Shown piece after piece: positions 36,551 through 44,001 of a stretch of 64,000 bases of DNA; the stretch's first letter is position 1; every line of letters begins with the position of its first letter. A program made the position numbers and the translations under genes. This DNA is from Tumebacillus permanentifrigoris (GTDB lineage: Bacteria; Bacillota; Bacilli; Tumebacillales; Tumebacillaceae), in assembly GCF_003148565.1 (NCBI RefSeq), contig NZ_QGGL01000010.1, positions 53,669 to 117,668 on the forward strand, read 5' to 3'. The notes under the pieces were generated by a model, which saw nothing but the letters and a program-made list of their open reading frames with translations, was not told the DNA's origin and did not search any database.

Positions 36551-37438
36551 TCATTCTCGGATGACGAACAGAACCCCGCCCAAAATAAGCACGGCACCGA
36601 TCCAAAACATGACGCCGATCTGTTCGCCAAGAAGCAACCATCCAAGCAACGTTCCGACCAAAGGTTGAAAGAAAAAGAACACCCCTCCGCTCGAAGCGTT
36701 TAACATCTGCAAGCCACGATTCCAAAGCAAGAAGCCGCCCGCCGTCGAGACAACGCCCAAATACAAGACCCCGCCCCAAATTGCAGGATGCATCAGTTGC
36801 TGGACGTTTAGGAGGTGCAACTGCCCCACCACGATGGGTGTCAACGCGACCAAGGCAACGAAGATCCCATACGTGGTGACCACAAGCTGTGAATAATGGC
36901 TTGGCACACGCTTGACGAGGACAGACATGAGCGCCCAGGTTAACGCTGCGACGACCAAAGAGATGCTACCTAGCTGGTGACTGCCTTCGCTCTGGAAGCC
37001 CCCTACGATGAGAAGAACACCAAGAGTGGCGAACGAAACAGAGAGAACTTTTCGCCAAGTAAGCAGTTCTCGGAGCAAGATTCGAGCAAAAACCACCATA
37101 AATGCAGGCGTTGATGAGGTAATCATCGCCCCCATTTGTGCGGAGGACAGCAAGGTACCCGTTTCCTGCAAGACGATAGAAAGTGTATATCCAACGAGAC
37201 CGATCACGAGGATCAGCGGTACATCGCGTTTGTGTATTCGCCAAGATTGTCGTGTGATCAAGCCCACTATCAAAAGCGCGATTAGTGCGACCAGATAGCG
37301 CATCCAGACGAGTTCGAATGGAGGTATCACCGCGACCGTTACTTTTACCACTACATACATGCCACCCCAGATACTTGCCGCTAAAGCCAAGTACAAGGAG
37401 CCAATATATTTGTTTTTCCTGTTGAGTTGGTTTGGCAT
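36551..37438 (-). CDS. EamA/DMT-family transporter
   Basis: A 295-residue protein with about ten membrane helices in two EamA repeats (ALAASIWGGMYVVVKVTVAV; LGSISLVVAALTWALMSVLV). It starts at ATG 37438 behind GGAGGGG. DMT exporters carry amino acids, metabolites or drugs; the substrate cannot be read from sequence. The leader holds an 18-codon ORF with a perfect ribosome site, and a hairpin covering the transporter's own ribosome site, suggesting ribosome-controlled expression. Base composition is lower in GC than in the housekeeping genes nearby. Confidence 0.92.
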   Translation of the reverse strand: MPNQLNRKNKYIGSLYLALAASIWGGMYVVVKVTVAVIPPFELVWMRYLVALIALLIVGLITRQSWRIHKRDVPLILVIGLVGYTLSIVLQETGTLLSSAQMGAMITSSTPAFMVVFARILLRELLTWRKVLSVSFATLGVLLIVGGFQSEGSHQLGSISLVVAALTWALMSVLVKRVPSHYSQLVVTTYGIFVALVALTPIVVGQLHLLNVQQLMHPAIWGGVLYLGVVSTAGGFLLWNRGLQMLNASSGGVFFFFQPLVGTLLGWLLLGEQIGVMFWIGAVLILGGVLFVIRE

Positions 37439-37449
37439 AGATTTGTCCC

Positions 37450-37485
37450 CTCCGTCTTAGGTGTTCATCAGGTTCCCTGACGGAG
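37450..37485 (-). promoter_or_regulatory. hairpin sequestering the EamA ribosome site (putative translational attenuator)
   Basis: On the minus strand CTCCGTC (37485-37479) is perfectly complementary to GACGGAG (37456-37450), the 5' part of the GACGGAGGGG ribosome site of the transporter. In the loop, GGGAAC (37477-37472) can instead pair with GTTCCC (37537-37532) inside the upstream leader ORF. Two exclusive folds linked to leader translation are the hallmark of attenuators such as those of erm and cat genes. Confidence 0.5.
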
Positions 37486-37510
37486 AGAGGCAGATATCGC
37501 ACTCACTCCA

Positions 37511-37567
37511 TTAGGGGAGAAGTGCAGAGGTGGGAACGTCTTGTTCAAACAACGGTTTCATGTACAT
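37511..37567 (-). CDS. 18-residue leader peptide of the EamA transporter
   Basis: ATG 37567 follows a full AGGAGGTGA at 6 bases; the product is MYMKPLFEQDVPTSALLP, stop at 37511. It lies 73 bases before the transporter and about 23 bases after the predicted transcription start. It resembles leader peptides at which ribosomes stall under a drug or amino-acid signal. No family is recognised. Confidence 0.55.
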   Translation of the reverse strand: MYMKPLFEQDVPTSALLP

Positions 37568-37597
37568 GGGTCGTCACCTCCTATCTACTTTATGGCT

Positions 37598-37626
37598 AGT
37601 ATGAAAGAAAAGTGGTTGTGAGTCAA
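37598..37626 (-). promoter_or_regulatory. sigma-A promoter for the leader peptide/EamA transcript
   Basis: The minus strand reads TTGACT, 17 bases, CATACT, with the expected start about 20 bases before the leader ATG. Confidence 0.65.
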
Positions 37627-37788
37627 TGAGTGAGACACAGCTAACTCGAATTCAACAACTAGAGAGAAATTTTTTAGTGTTCCTTGCAATCGGAACTTCA
37701 GTGCATCAATCACGATTGGGGAGTAGACTCAGGTAATCTTTTACTCTCAAGCAATGATACGGCTCGAATTATAGAAATAAGCTGATAT

Positions 37789-37818
37789 GAGTGGGTCATT
37801 TGCGACCCGCTCTTTTTG
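37789..37818 (+). terminator. terminator in the gene-poor stretch
   Basis: The stem GAGTGGGTC/GACCCGCTC (one G-T pair) is followed by five T. No intact gene lies before it. Confidence 0.65.
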
Positions 37819-37959
37819 TTGTTTGGAGGTGAAGTTTTTGTGAAACGTGGCTGTAGGCTCTGATTGTAGGCGTCGCGTATCCGTACATTTTTCCCATCGC
37901 TCCAATGAATCTGTATGGAAAGTAGCTATGCAGATAAAATGATTACGATTATAATTAAT

Positions 37960-37988
37960 TGGTGCGCAAGATAGTAATGAATTTATAT
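37960..37988 (+). promoter_or_regulatory. possible sigma-A promoter for receptor gene 1
   Basis: TTGGTG, 17 bases, TTATAT in an AT-rich leader, 35 bases before the ATG at 38023. Confidence 0.38.
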
Positions 37989-38022
37989 CTTACATAGATT
38001 GTTTCAAACGGGGTCATTTCAT

Positions 38023-39210
38023 ATGTCTACGCTTGTGAATTCATCTGCATCGGAATTGAATAGAATCCCGTTGGGAAGACGAATATCGGAACTCATGAAA
38101 GAAAAAGGGGAGGCTTACTCGATTCGTGGATTCGCAACCAAACTTGGAGTGAATAGAGAACTATTGCGTAACATGCTAAACGGTACCAGAACGATTGTTC
38201 CTTCTGAGTTGCAACAAATTGCTAAGGGTTTAGGGATTTCAGTTGAGCGGTTGAAACAGATGGATACAGTAAAAAGGGAACTAGAGTTAGAAGCCATTTT
38301 GCAGGCTAAATCTAGAACGAAGCCAATGATGATGAATGCGAACTCTTTGGCAAAAGAATTGGCCGAGTTTGCAATAGGTGCTACTGAGCGTGGCTATAGC
38401 TTTAACAATCTTGGTCGTGTTCAGTATTTACTCCGACATTATGATGAGGCTCATGAATCATGGATGGTTGCAATGAAGTTCGCCAAGGAAATTCATGAGG
38501 ATTGCAACGACAGCAAGTTACTCTACTTAGTCACGGCAAACCTAATGCTAACTCACACCATTCGTAATGAATACAGTAATATTGAAGACATGTTACATGT
38601 TGTAGAGAAAGCATTTGCTGATAATCCTCGTGCAATGGGTCTGACGCATTATACTCGAATGAAAATGCATGAAGCCCGTGGGAATATAGACCGCGCTAGA
38701 AAACATGCGTACTTATCTCTTGAAAACTATGAGCAAACATACGATGCCCTACAGATCGGTATTGCTATGATCAATATTGCACACTTCGAGTCCCTACTTC
38801 TAAACTTTACTGAAGCTGCAAAGGTACTCTCAAACGCTATCAACATCCTACATCCGTATGGATACTCACTAGTTTTTTCTGTGAATGAATATGTAAAGGT
38901 ACTTTTAAAGCGTGGTGAACGTGGTACTGCAAAAGACTTGATTTTTTCTTATCAAGAAAAATCAAAATTGTATCCAGATTTACACAACAAGCTTCTAATT
39001 TCTCGTACAGTTGCTGAGAGAAACCCAATTTTTGCGGAGCGTGTTAGTAATGATTCAGATTCCAGTTTTGAAGTTCGGTTGCTTGCATATAAGTGTTTGA
39101 TTGAATATTACAGTTCGATTGATGACGCAGAATCAGTGTTGAGATATTATAAGAAGGGGCGCTTGCTCTCTGGAAAGCATAGCGAGTTTTTTGATTGGGA
39201 GGCGAAGTAG
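38023..39210 (+). CDS. RRNPP-type HTH-TPR quorum-sensing receptor 1
   Basis: A 395-residue protein; ATG 38023 was chosen over TTG 37999 because GGGGT lies 9 bases before it. Residues 12-75 are an XRE-type helix-turn-helix (IPLGRRISELMKEKGEAYSI; QIAKGLGISVERLKQMD). The rest is TPR-like (NNLGRVQYLLRHYDEAHESW; MHEARGNIDRARKHAYLSLE). This is the layout of NprR/PlcR/AimR/AloR-type receptors. Its stop overlaps the GTG of a secreted 43-residue pro-peptide. It is a paralogue of the 56.1-54.9 kb receptor (shared QIAKGLG-SVERL). Codon use is markedly AT-rich, which suggests acquisition. Confidence 0.82.
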   Translation: MSTLVNSSASELNRIPLGRRISELMKEKGEAYSIRGFATKLGVNRELLRNMLNGTRTIVPSELQQIAKGLGISVERLKQMDTVKRELELEAILQAKSRTKPMMMNANSLAKELAEFAIGATERGYSFNNLGRVQYLLRHYDEAHESWMVAMKFAKEIHEDCNDSKLLYLVTANLMLTHTIRNEYSNIEDMLHVVEKAFADNPRAMGLTHYTRMKMHEARGNIDRARKHAYLSLENYEQTYDALQIGIAMINIAHFESLLLNFTEAAKVLSNAINILHPYGYSLVFSVNEYVKVLLKRGERGTAKDLIFSYQEKSKLYPDLHNKLLISRTVAERNPIFAERVSNDSDSSFEVRLLAYKCLIEYYSSIDDAESVLRYYKKGRLLSGKHSEFFDWEAK

Positions 39211-39341
39211 TGAAAAGGGGTTTGACATTACTTGTTGTTGCAGTTGGTTTGATTTTCTGTTTAACCTCCAATCGAGGTGTTCCAAGTAAGAGTGCAGATA
39301 CGCATCCTGTTGATCCTCTAGGAATTGTAGCATTAAAATAG
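39210..39341 (+). CDS. Phr-like secreted signal pro-peptide 1
   Basis: A 43-residue product whose GTG (39210) shares its G with the receptor's TAG stop. A basic start and hydrophobic core (MKRGLTLLVVAVGLIFCL) form an export signal, followed by a polar linker and the tail HPVDPLGIVALK, a likely source of the mature signal. Size, overlap and layout match Phr/NprX/AloP-type pro-peptides that are exported, cut and re-imported. Mature ends are not known. Confidence 0.75.
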   Translation: MKRGLTLLVVAVGLIFCLTSNRGVPSKSADTHPVDPLGIVALK

Positions 39342-39353
39342 TAGTACACACCT

Positions 39354-39380
39354 CCCTTCGAACAATTCGAAGGGTTTTTT
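39354..39380 (+). terminator. terminator of receptor/pro-peptide operon 1
   Basis: A perfect 9-bp stem CCCTTCGAA/TTCGAAGGG with loop CAA, then six T. Confidence 0.88.
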
Positions 39381-39418
39381 CATGTCAGGGTGCATTTGTG
39401 ACATCGCCCTTGAACTTG

Positions 39419-39470
39419 TTGACATATCGGTTTCGTTGTTAATAAACAAAAAGTAACAAATATGAGTTAC
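39419..39470 (+). promoter_or_regulatory. promoter and operator-like inverted repeat before HTH-TPR gene 2
   Basis: TTGACA, 17 bases, ATAAAC (39419-39447), followed at 39453-39470 by the inverted repeat GTAAC-N8-GTTAC, placed where a regulator would block transcription. Autoregulation is an inference. Confidence 0.45.
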
Positions 39471-39508
39471 CCTTTTTATATGACTTTGTAGTAAGAGGGG
39501 GAGGTATT

Positions 39509-40801
39509 ATGGAAACCTTTGGTCAACGACTCCGTCAACTTCGGATGAAAAAGGGCTTAACGCAAATACAACTAGCAGAGGGGATTGTAACTCCATCAAT
39601 GGTTTCACAGATTGAATCGGACAAGGCCAAGCCAAGCTATCATGTCTTGGGGAAGATCGCTGAGAAACTTGAAATCCCCCTGGACGAACTGATTGGCAAC
39701 TTGGAAATGAACCTCGTCATCATCAGTGAGTACAGACTGGCAAAAGGAATGCTGTCTGCTGGTGAATTTTCAGGTGCGCTGCCGTTTTTGAAAAAAGTCA
39801 TCGAAACGAACAATGGCAAACTCGATCCGTTTGAAATTCGCTACGATTACGCCTGCTGTCTGCTTGGGTTGAATCAGTTTCGAGAAGCAGAGGAGTCGTT
39901 TCAACTGCTAATAGAACATGCACAATCATATAGCGGCAGCCCCACCTTGCTTATCCGTGTCTCCCATCAACTCGGACAGCTTGAGTTGAAACGCAGACGT
40001 TTTCAGATCGCGGAGTACTATTTGACAAATGCCCTCACACAGATGAGGTCTTCCAATTTGAAGGACGTACATCTCCAATGTTCACTGCTTCTGACGCTGG
40101 CGGAGATTCAACAAAAATCGGGTCAATTGAAACAAGCAGTTGTCACGCTTAAAATGGCCTTGCCGATCTTTGAGGAACGAGAGGACATCCAAGGACTTGG
40201 GAACCTCTATATGAAACTGGCAACGTCCTCACACGTAGCCGACCAGTATGAGCAAGCAACGGACTACGCCCAACGTGCTCAAGGGTGTTTTGAGACATTG
40301 AACAACAAAACTGAGAAACTGACTCTTGAAGTCCGGCTTGCAGTTCTCCAAGGGGAGATGGGGAATCGTGACAAAGCGATAAATATATTAGAATCAATCG
40401 TAGAGGACTTCCGAAGACTTCGGAGGGATGAAGAAACGGGGAACACGGTAACAGAGCTTGCGAAACTCTACCTAGCGGGTGGGAAACTGGATCAAGCAGA
40501 GGAAGCGTGTCAAACGGCTCGTAAACTGTTGCCAACTGTTCATTTTAACCAAGCTTGGATCGCCAGGGTCCAAGCTGGTATCGCACAGGCTCGAAATCAA
40601 CAGACTGTCGCGGTCAAATACATGAAACAGGCGGCAGACTGCTTCAAACTCACCGAGTTCCACATGGAATACGAGGAGACGATGCAAGAACTATCTCGCT
40701 TGTACGAGTCCCACGATGACTGTCAGAGTGCTTTACGTGTGATGCATGAGATGTGGTTATTCAACCGGCAAGCACGGGAGCAAAGAGGGATCGTGCTATG
40801 A
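39509..40801 (+). CDS. HTH-TPR regulator 2 (RRNPP-like, no pro-peptide found)
   Basis: A 430-residue protein. Residues 5-60 form a classic XRE helix-turn-helix (RLRQLRMKKGLTQIQLAEGI; PSMVSQIESDKAKPSYHVLG). From about residue 75 there are TPR repeats (AGEFSGALPFLKKVIE; GKLDQAEEACQTARKLLP). Length and order match TPR-containing XRE regulators in the RRNPP group. GGGGGAGG lies before the ATG. No secreted peptide gene follows; the stop overlaps the ATG of a small TPR-like partner (ATGA, 40798-40801). Its HTH differs from that of receptor 1. Confidence 0.8.
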   Translation: METFGQRLRQLRMKKGLTQIQLAEGIVTPSMVSQIESDKAKPSYHVLGKIAEKLEIPLDELIGNLEMNLVIISEYRLAKGMLSAGEFSGALPFLKKVIETNNGKLDPFEIRYDYACCLLGLNQFREAEESFQLLIEHAQSYSGSPTLLIRVSHQLGQLELKRRRFQIAEYYLTNALTQMRSSNLKDVHLQCSLLLTLAEIQQKSGQLKQAVVTLKMALPIFEEREDIQGLGNLYMKLATSSHVADQYEQATDYAQRAQGCFETLNNKTEKLTLEVRLAVLQGEMGNRDKAINILESIVEDFRRLRRDEETGNTVTELAKLYLAGGKLDQAEEACQTARKLLPTVHFNQAWIARVQAGIAQARNQQTVAVKYMKQAADCFKLTEFHMEYEETMQELSRLYESHDDCQSALRVMHEMWLFNRQAREQRGIVL

Positions 40802-41373
40802 GTCAGGTTGTATTGCCGCAGAGCGTCAGCGAGTTTGTCCGTACTGATTCTGGCTCACACCTCCTCCTGTTGCTATTAGAGCATTCGTTTGGGCATTCCC
40901 TACAGCGGATCAATCACATTGAATGTGCAAACTTGGCACGAGAATACGGCAACGACTCAACCGTAGAATTGGACTTGGAGTTACTTTTAGACCATCTCTC
41001 CATGATTCGGGTGGTTACCAACCTAAACAGTCGTGCAGAGGAAAGTCTAATCAACTATTGGGCTTCGGAGGACGGATCAATCTTTCGGGCTGATGCGAGA
41101 CGCTACATAGCCGATGCCTTGCGAATCGCACCACAGAAACACCCTGAACGTGGGAGAGCGTATAAGAACCTTGCCTATCTCCTGCTGGCACGGAACAAGA
41201 CACAAGCAGCCTGTGAACTAATCTGTAAGGCTATGGAGATATTCCAGCAGAATGGGCTAATGGAACAGATCGAGGAACTTCTTGAAATGATCTCGATCCG
41301 AACAGAGTTGGAGTGCAAATTGTTGCAAGAAGACATTGTAGCTGTACTTTGGAAAATGGAAGTGGAGTTGTAA
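40798..41373 (+). CDS. small TPR-like partner of HTH-TPR regulator 2, unknown
   Basis: A 191-residue protein; ATG 40798 overlaps the regulator's stop. The first half is helical (SHLLLLLLEHSFGHSLQRIN). The second half has TPR-like helices (RADARRYIADALRIAPQKH; GRAYKNLAYLLLARNKTQAA). No signal peptide or DNA-binding motif is visible. Tight coupling suggests that it binds or modulates the regulator. A fragment of the same gene junction recurs at 45290. Confidence 0.65.
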   Translation: MSQVVLPQSVSEFVRTDSGSHLLLLLLEHSFGHSLQRINHIECANLAREYGNDSTVELDLELLLDHLSMIRVVTNLNSRAEESLINYWASEDGSIFRADARRYIADALRIAPQKHPERGRAYKNLAYLLLARNKTQAACELICKAMEIFQQNGLMEQIEELLEMISIRTELECKLLQEDIVAVLWKMEVEL

Positions 41374-41417
41374 TGAAGATTGAACCTGAATGGGTAAGGT
41401 GGGGGAGAGGCCAAGTC

Positions 41418-41451
41418 ACCCGATGAAGCTATTTGGATTCATTGGTTTTTT
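41418..41451 (+). terminator. repeated terminator element, copy B
   Basis: An ACC-CGATGAA/TTCATTGGT stem with one bulge and seven T, 45 bases after the TPR-like gene. Confidence 0.7.
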
Positions 41452-41480
41452 TGTTTTGGTAGGAGATGGGGGAACTTACC

Positions 41481-41537
41481 GTGAAAATGAGCTACACTTA
41501 TGACAATATGATGACGACAGACCTTAGATCGATTTGA
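41481..41537 (+). CDS. 18-codon ORF sharing its leader with the 36.3-kb small ORF
   Basis: GTG 41481 follows GGGGGAA and encodes MKMSYTYDNMMTTDLRSI. The preceding 25 bases (GGAGATGGGGGAACTTACC) closely match those before the 36311 ORF, and both peptides start MKMS. It is probably a truncated copy. Confidence 0.3.
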   Translation: MKMSYTYDNMMTTDLRSI

Positions 41538-41607
41538 ATCGAAGGAAAAGGCGGTTTGTGTATATCAAATTTCTAGAAATGTAACTCGTAGTGCTGGAGG
41601 GACCAAT

Positions 41608-41961
41608 ATGATTCACTTTTTTCAAGATGATGAGGGATACACCGCTTGGTGCAAGGAAAACGATGGTGGGTTCGTGTTCAATTGGTTTCGTGGATCTGGG
41701 GCGCAAGGACGGATGAACAAAATCCATCGTGCGGATTGTAGACACCTATGGAATCGGAGTGATCAAGGGAGAAGAACAAGTACATATGCAAAAGTGTGCT
41801 CAAACAGCTTTACTGAACTCACAGATTTTGTAGCTGATGAACGTGGGTTTTCGTGGTCTTATTGTGCAACGTGCAATCCCAACTACGAGGAGAATCATGT
41901 AGTCGTGACAGATGTAGGATACTGGAACTTACAGAAGCCGTTTACACCTCGAATACACTGA
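41608..41961 (+). CDS. 117-residue Cys/His protein, unknown
   Basis: The protein starts at ATG 41608, 8 bases after TGGAGGG. MIHFFQDDEGYTAWCKENDG is followed by a His/Cys segment (MNKIHRADCRHLW), TYAKVCSNSFTELTDFV and SWSYCATCNP. The H-x3-C and C-x2-C pairs could bind zinc. No family name is certain. It stands alone between terminator copies B and C in the AT-rich island. Confidence 0.65.
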   Translation: MIHFFQDDEGYTAWCKENDGGFVFNWFRGSGAQGRMNKIHRADCRHLWNRSDQGRRTSTYAKVCSNSFTELTDFVADERGFSWSYCATCNPNYEENHVVVTDVGYWNLQKPFTPRIH

Positions 41962-42067
41962 GAAAGCGAACGCCTTTTCAGTTGTGAACAATAGTTGTAA
42001 CATCTCCAATCATAAACGGTTGAAATTTCCCCACTTCAGGTAGATTGCACTCGTGAATTTTACCATC

Positions 42068-42102
42068 AACCCGTTGAATCGTGCGGATTCATCGGGTTTT
42101 TT
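42068..42102 (+). terminator. repeated terminator element, copy C
   Basis: The stem AACCCGTTGAATC/GATTCATCGGGTT and six T, after the Cys/His gene. Confidence 0.75.
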
Positions 42103-42105
42103 GTA

Positions 42106-42145
42106 TAAAAAAACCTCTGCGGCAGATGGAAATGCTGCAGAGGTG
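42106..42145 (-). terminator. terminator of the FN3 gene (minus strand)
   Basis: On the minus strand the stem ACCTCTGC/GCAGAGGT is followed by a run of T. Confidence 0.82.
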
Positions 42146-42157
42146 TCACGCATTCAA

Positions 42158-43486
42158 CTAGTAGGTGCCGAAGACATCAAACTCAAGCAGTGTGCTACCG
42201 TAGAGTGGATTCACGACCACTACCACTTTGGTTACGTTCTGTGCATCAACAGGGGTGAGATTGTTGGTTGGATCTGTCGCTCCAATGGTAGCTACAAGAT
42301 TCCCTACCGCATCGTACAACTGGATCTGGACGCCGCTTTCGCCCACCGCGAAAACTCCTGTAATATGTGCCGGTTTGGGAAGGAGGTAGGTCGGGGGATT
42401 TTGATGGGAAACGAAAACGTTCTCATCATAGTTGCCGTCAGTCAACATCGTTTGACCTTTTGTGGAAGACATCCCTCGCAGCAGGCCAGCCGGAGCGGTC
42501 GGACCTGCCAAGGCATAATAGAACTTGGCTTCTTCGCCAGACGGCAGGATCGGGGCGAGGTAGTACGTATAGAGGGATCCATTGGTGACGTGGGTGTCCG
42601 TAAACGTGGTGCCTGTGATCGGTTCGGTATTGACTCTGTTTTCCACCTGAGCGCCATCCCGGTACAGATTGTACCCGACCGCCCCATCGAACTCGCCCCA
42701 TCTGAAGGTGACTTGCGAGTGGGAGGCTTCGGGAATCGACTCAAATTCCGAAATCAGGGTCTCGAAATCCGGACGATCCAGTGTGCCGATGACGTCGAGG
42801 TCTTTCATGTCGACCGTACTGTCCGAGAGATTTGTCACTCTCACTTGAGTGATGTGTTGTTTATCAACAGGGATGTACTCGTTACTTGGAGCGGTCGAAG
42901 AATAGTCGGCTACAAACATCCCTGATTGGTCACCAAGAGTAATGATAAGGGATGGGTCACCCACCGCTTTCAGTCCAGAGATTTTAGCTCCGGGAGCCAG
43001 TGTGTAGATTATGCAGTCATAGGGGGCGATCGAAGTGACCGTTGCATTGTCACCATCGGTCAGATTCGTCACACCATCATAGTCGGAAGCCACTCCCCGC
43101 AACAACCCCGGTTTCGACTTGGGTAACAGCGAAACCTCATTCGAATGGGGCGAAGAAAAGCCTCCGATGATGGCCGACACGGTGTAGATATAGGTGTTGC
43201 CATCGATGACCGTCGTGTCCAGATAAGTGGTTTCTGTGATCGGCTTGTCGGTGATTTTGGAACCGTCCCGGTAGACGTCGTACCCCGTTGCGCCTGCGAC
43301 AGCCTCCCAAGTCAACTTGGTTTTGGCGTCGTCCGCAGCTCCGCTGACTGTTACAGGTCCTGTCGCTGCAACCGCGGATGTGGGAAAAAACGATACAACG
43401 GTGGACGTCGTAGCCAACAACAGCGCACTCAGAAGTGCAACGCCGCTGAGCTTGATTTTGGGTCGAATATGAGTCCGTTTTTCCAT
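42158..43486 (-). CDS. secreted tandem fibronectin-III / discoidin-like protein
   Basis: A 442-residue protein; ATG 43486 follows GAGGAGAG at 7 bases. The signal peptide is LSGVALLSALLLATTSTVVS, cut near AVA-A. The mature part is two copies of one module: an FN3-like domain (KLTWEAVAGATGYDVYRDGS; VTFRWGEFDGAVGYNLYRDG) followed by about 100 residues starting LLRGVASDYDG / LLRGMSSTKGQ and ending VIGTL / VFGTY, which is discoidin-like. No enzyme domain is visible. It probably acts in surface or matrix binding. It stands alone, with a terminator. Confidence 0.85.
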   Translation of the reverse strand: MEKRTHIRPKIKLSGVALLSALLLATTSTVVSFFPTSAVAATGPVTVSGAADDAKTKLTWEAVAGATGYDVYRDGSKITDKPITETTYLDTTVIDGNTYIYTVSAIIGGFSSPHSNEVSLLPKSKPGLLRGVASDYDGVTNLTDGDNATVTSIAPYDCIIYTLAPGAKISGLKAVGDPSLIITLGDQSGMFVADYSSTAPSNEYIPVDKQHITQVRVTNLSDSTVDMKDLDVIGTLDRPDFETLISEFESIPEASHSQVTFRWGEFDGAVGYNLYRDGAQVENRVNTEPITGTTFTDTHVTNGSLYTYYLAPILPSGEEAKFYYALAGPTAPAGLLRGMSSTKGQTMLTDGNYDENVFVSHQNPPTYLLPKPAHITGVFAVGESGVQIQLYDAVGNLVATIGATDPTNNLTPVDAQNVTKVVVVVNPLYGSTLLEFDVFGTY

Positions 43487-43937
43487 GACGTCACTCTCCT
43501 CAATACCGTAATTTTTACACAAACTTAAAACTATTATTTTGTAGTTTGCAAAAAATAGTATATCATGGATAAAATAGAATTTCTATTAATTTATGACATT
43601 GATTACGCGGAAATTATTTCTGTTGAATATCTAGTGATTCTGAATGTTTTGGGGGAAGCTGGCAAGGATATACTTTTTCCAACGCACCCGATGAATCAAA
43701 TAGATTCACAGAAGCAGGATTCCGTGTATTCGCGCAGCGGGGTTTCTTTTTTTGCTGATTCAAGAAATTCCTATTCCTTTGTAAAAACAAAAAATTAAAC
43801 CCTGTTTTATCGATTCCACAACGACATCGCGGGTAAGTTGCGGAATTGGAAACCAATGAATCTGCTGATTCGTTGGTTTTTTAGACTAGCCCAGTTGTGC
43901 GAGATTTGACAAGTTGATCATCATAAGAGGTACAGTG
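43487..43937. other. intergenic stretch with two terminator-repeat copies
   Basis: This includes a disrupted terminator copy D: the left arm ACCCGATGAATC is at 43686, and the right arm is interrupted by about 35 bases before CGGGGTTTCTTTTTTT. The intact copy E follows. A 77-codon frame (43565-43798) runs through copy D but has no ribosome site. No gene is called. Confidence 0.5.
43851..43882 (+). terminator. repeated terminator element, copy E
   Basis: The stem AACCAATGAATC/GATTCGTTGGTT and six T. No intact gene lies directly upstream on the plus strand. Confidence 0.7.
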
Positions 43938-43966
43938 TACATATGCGCTGAACGATTGTATAATCA
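43938..43966 (+). promoter_or_regulatory. sigma-A promoter for the DUF4359/DUF4850 gene
   Basis: TGTACA, 17 bases, TATAAT (perfect -10), 36 bases before the gene. Confidence 0.6.
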
Positions 43967-44001
43967 AGTGCGATCGAACTATACAATTGGTGGTGAAGTT
44001 T

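Larger units (their letters stand above)
37627..38022. other. intergenic stretch with gene remnants
   Basis: This contains an ORF of 36 codons from ATG 37626 without a good ribosome site (MSETQLTRIQQLERNFLVFL...). A terminator (37789-37818) follows, then a seven-codon ORF at GTG 37840 (MKRGCRL) with a good GGAGGTG site. The 13-base string GGTGAAGTTTTTG before it also precedes the gene at 44002. I read the stretch as decayed copies of neighbouring small genes, not as working genes. Confidence 0.4.

Noticed and set aside
37840-37863. seven-codon ORF MKRGCRL with a good GGAGGTG site, similar in start to pro-peptide 1
   Set aside because: Too short for a pro-peptide and followed by no hydrophobic segment; treated as a possible remnant.
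43565-43798. 77-codon ORF in the AT-rich stretch
   Set aside because: No ribosome site, runs through a disrupted terminator repeat, and shows no protein-like pattern.
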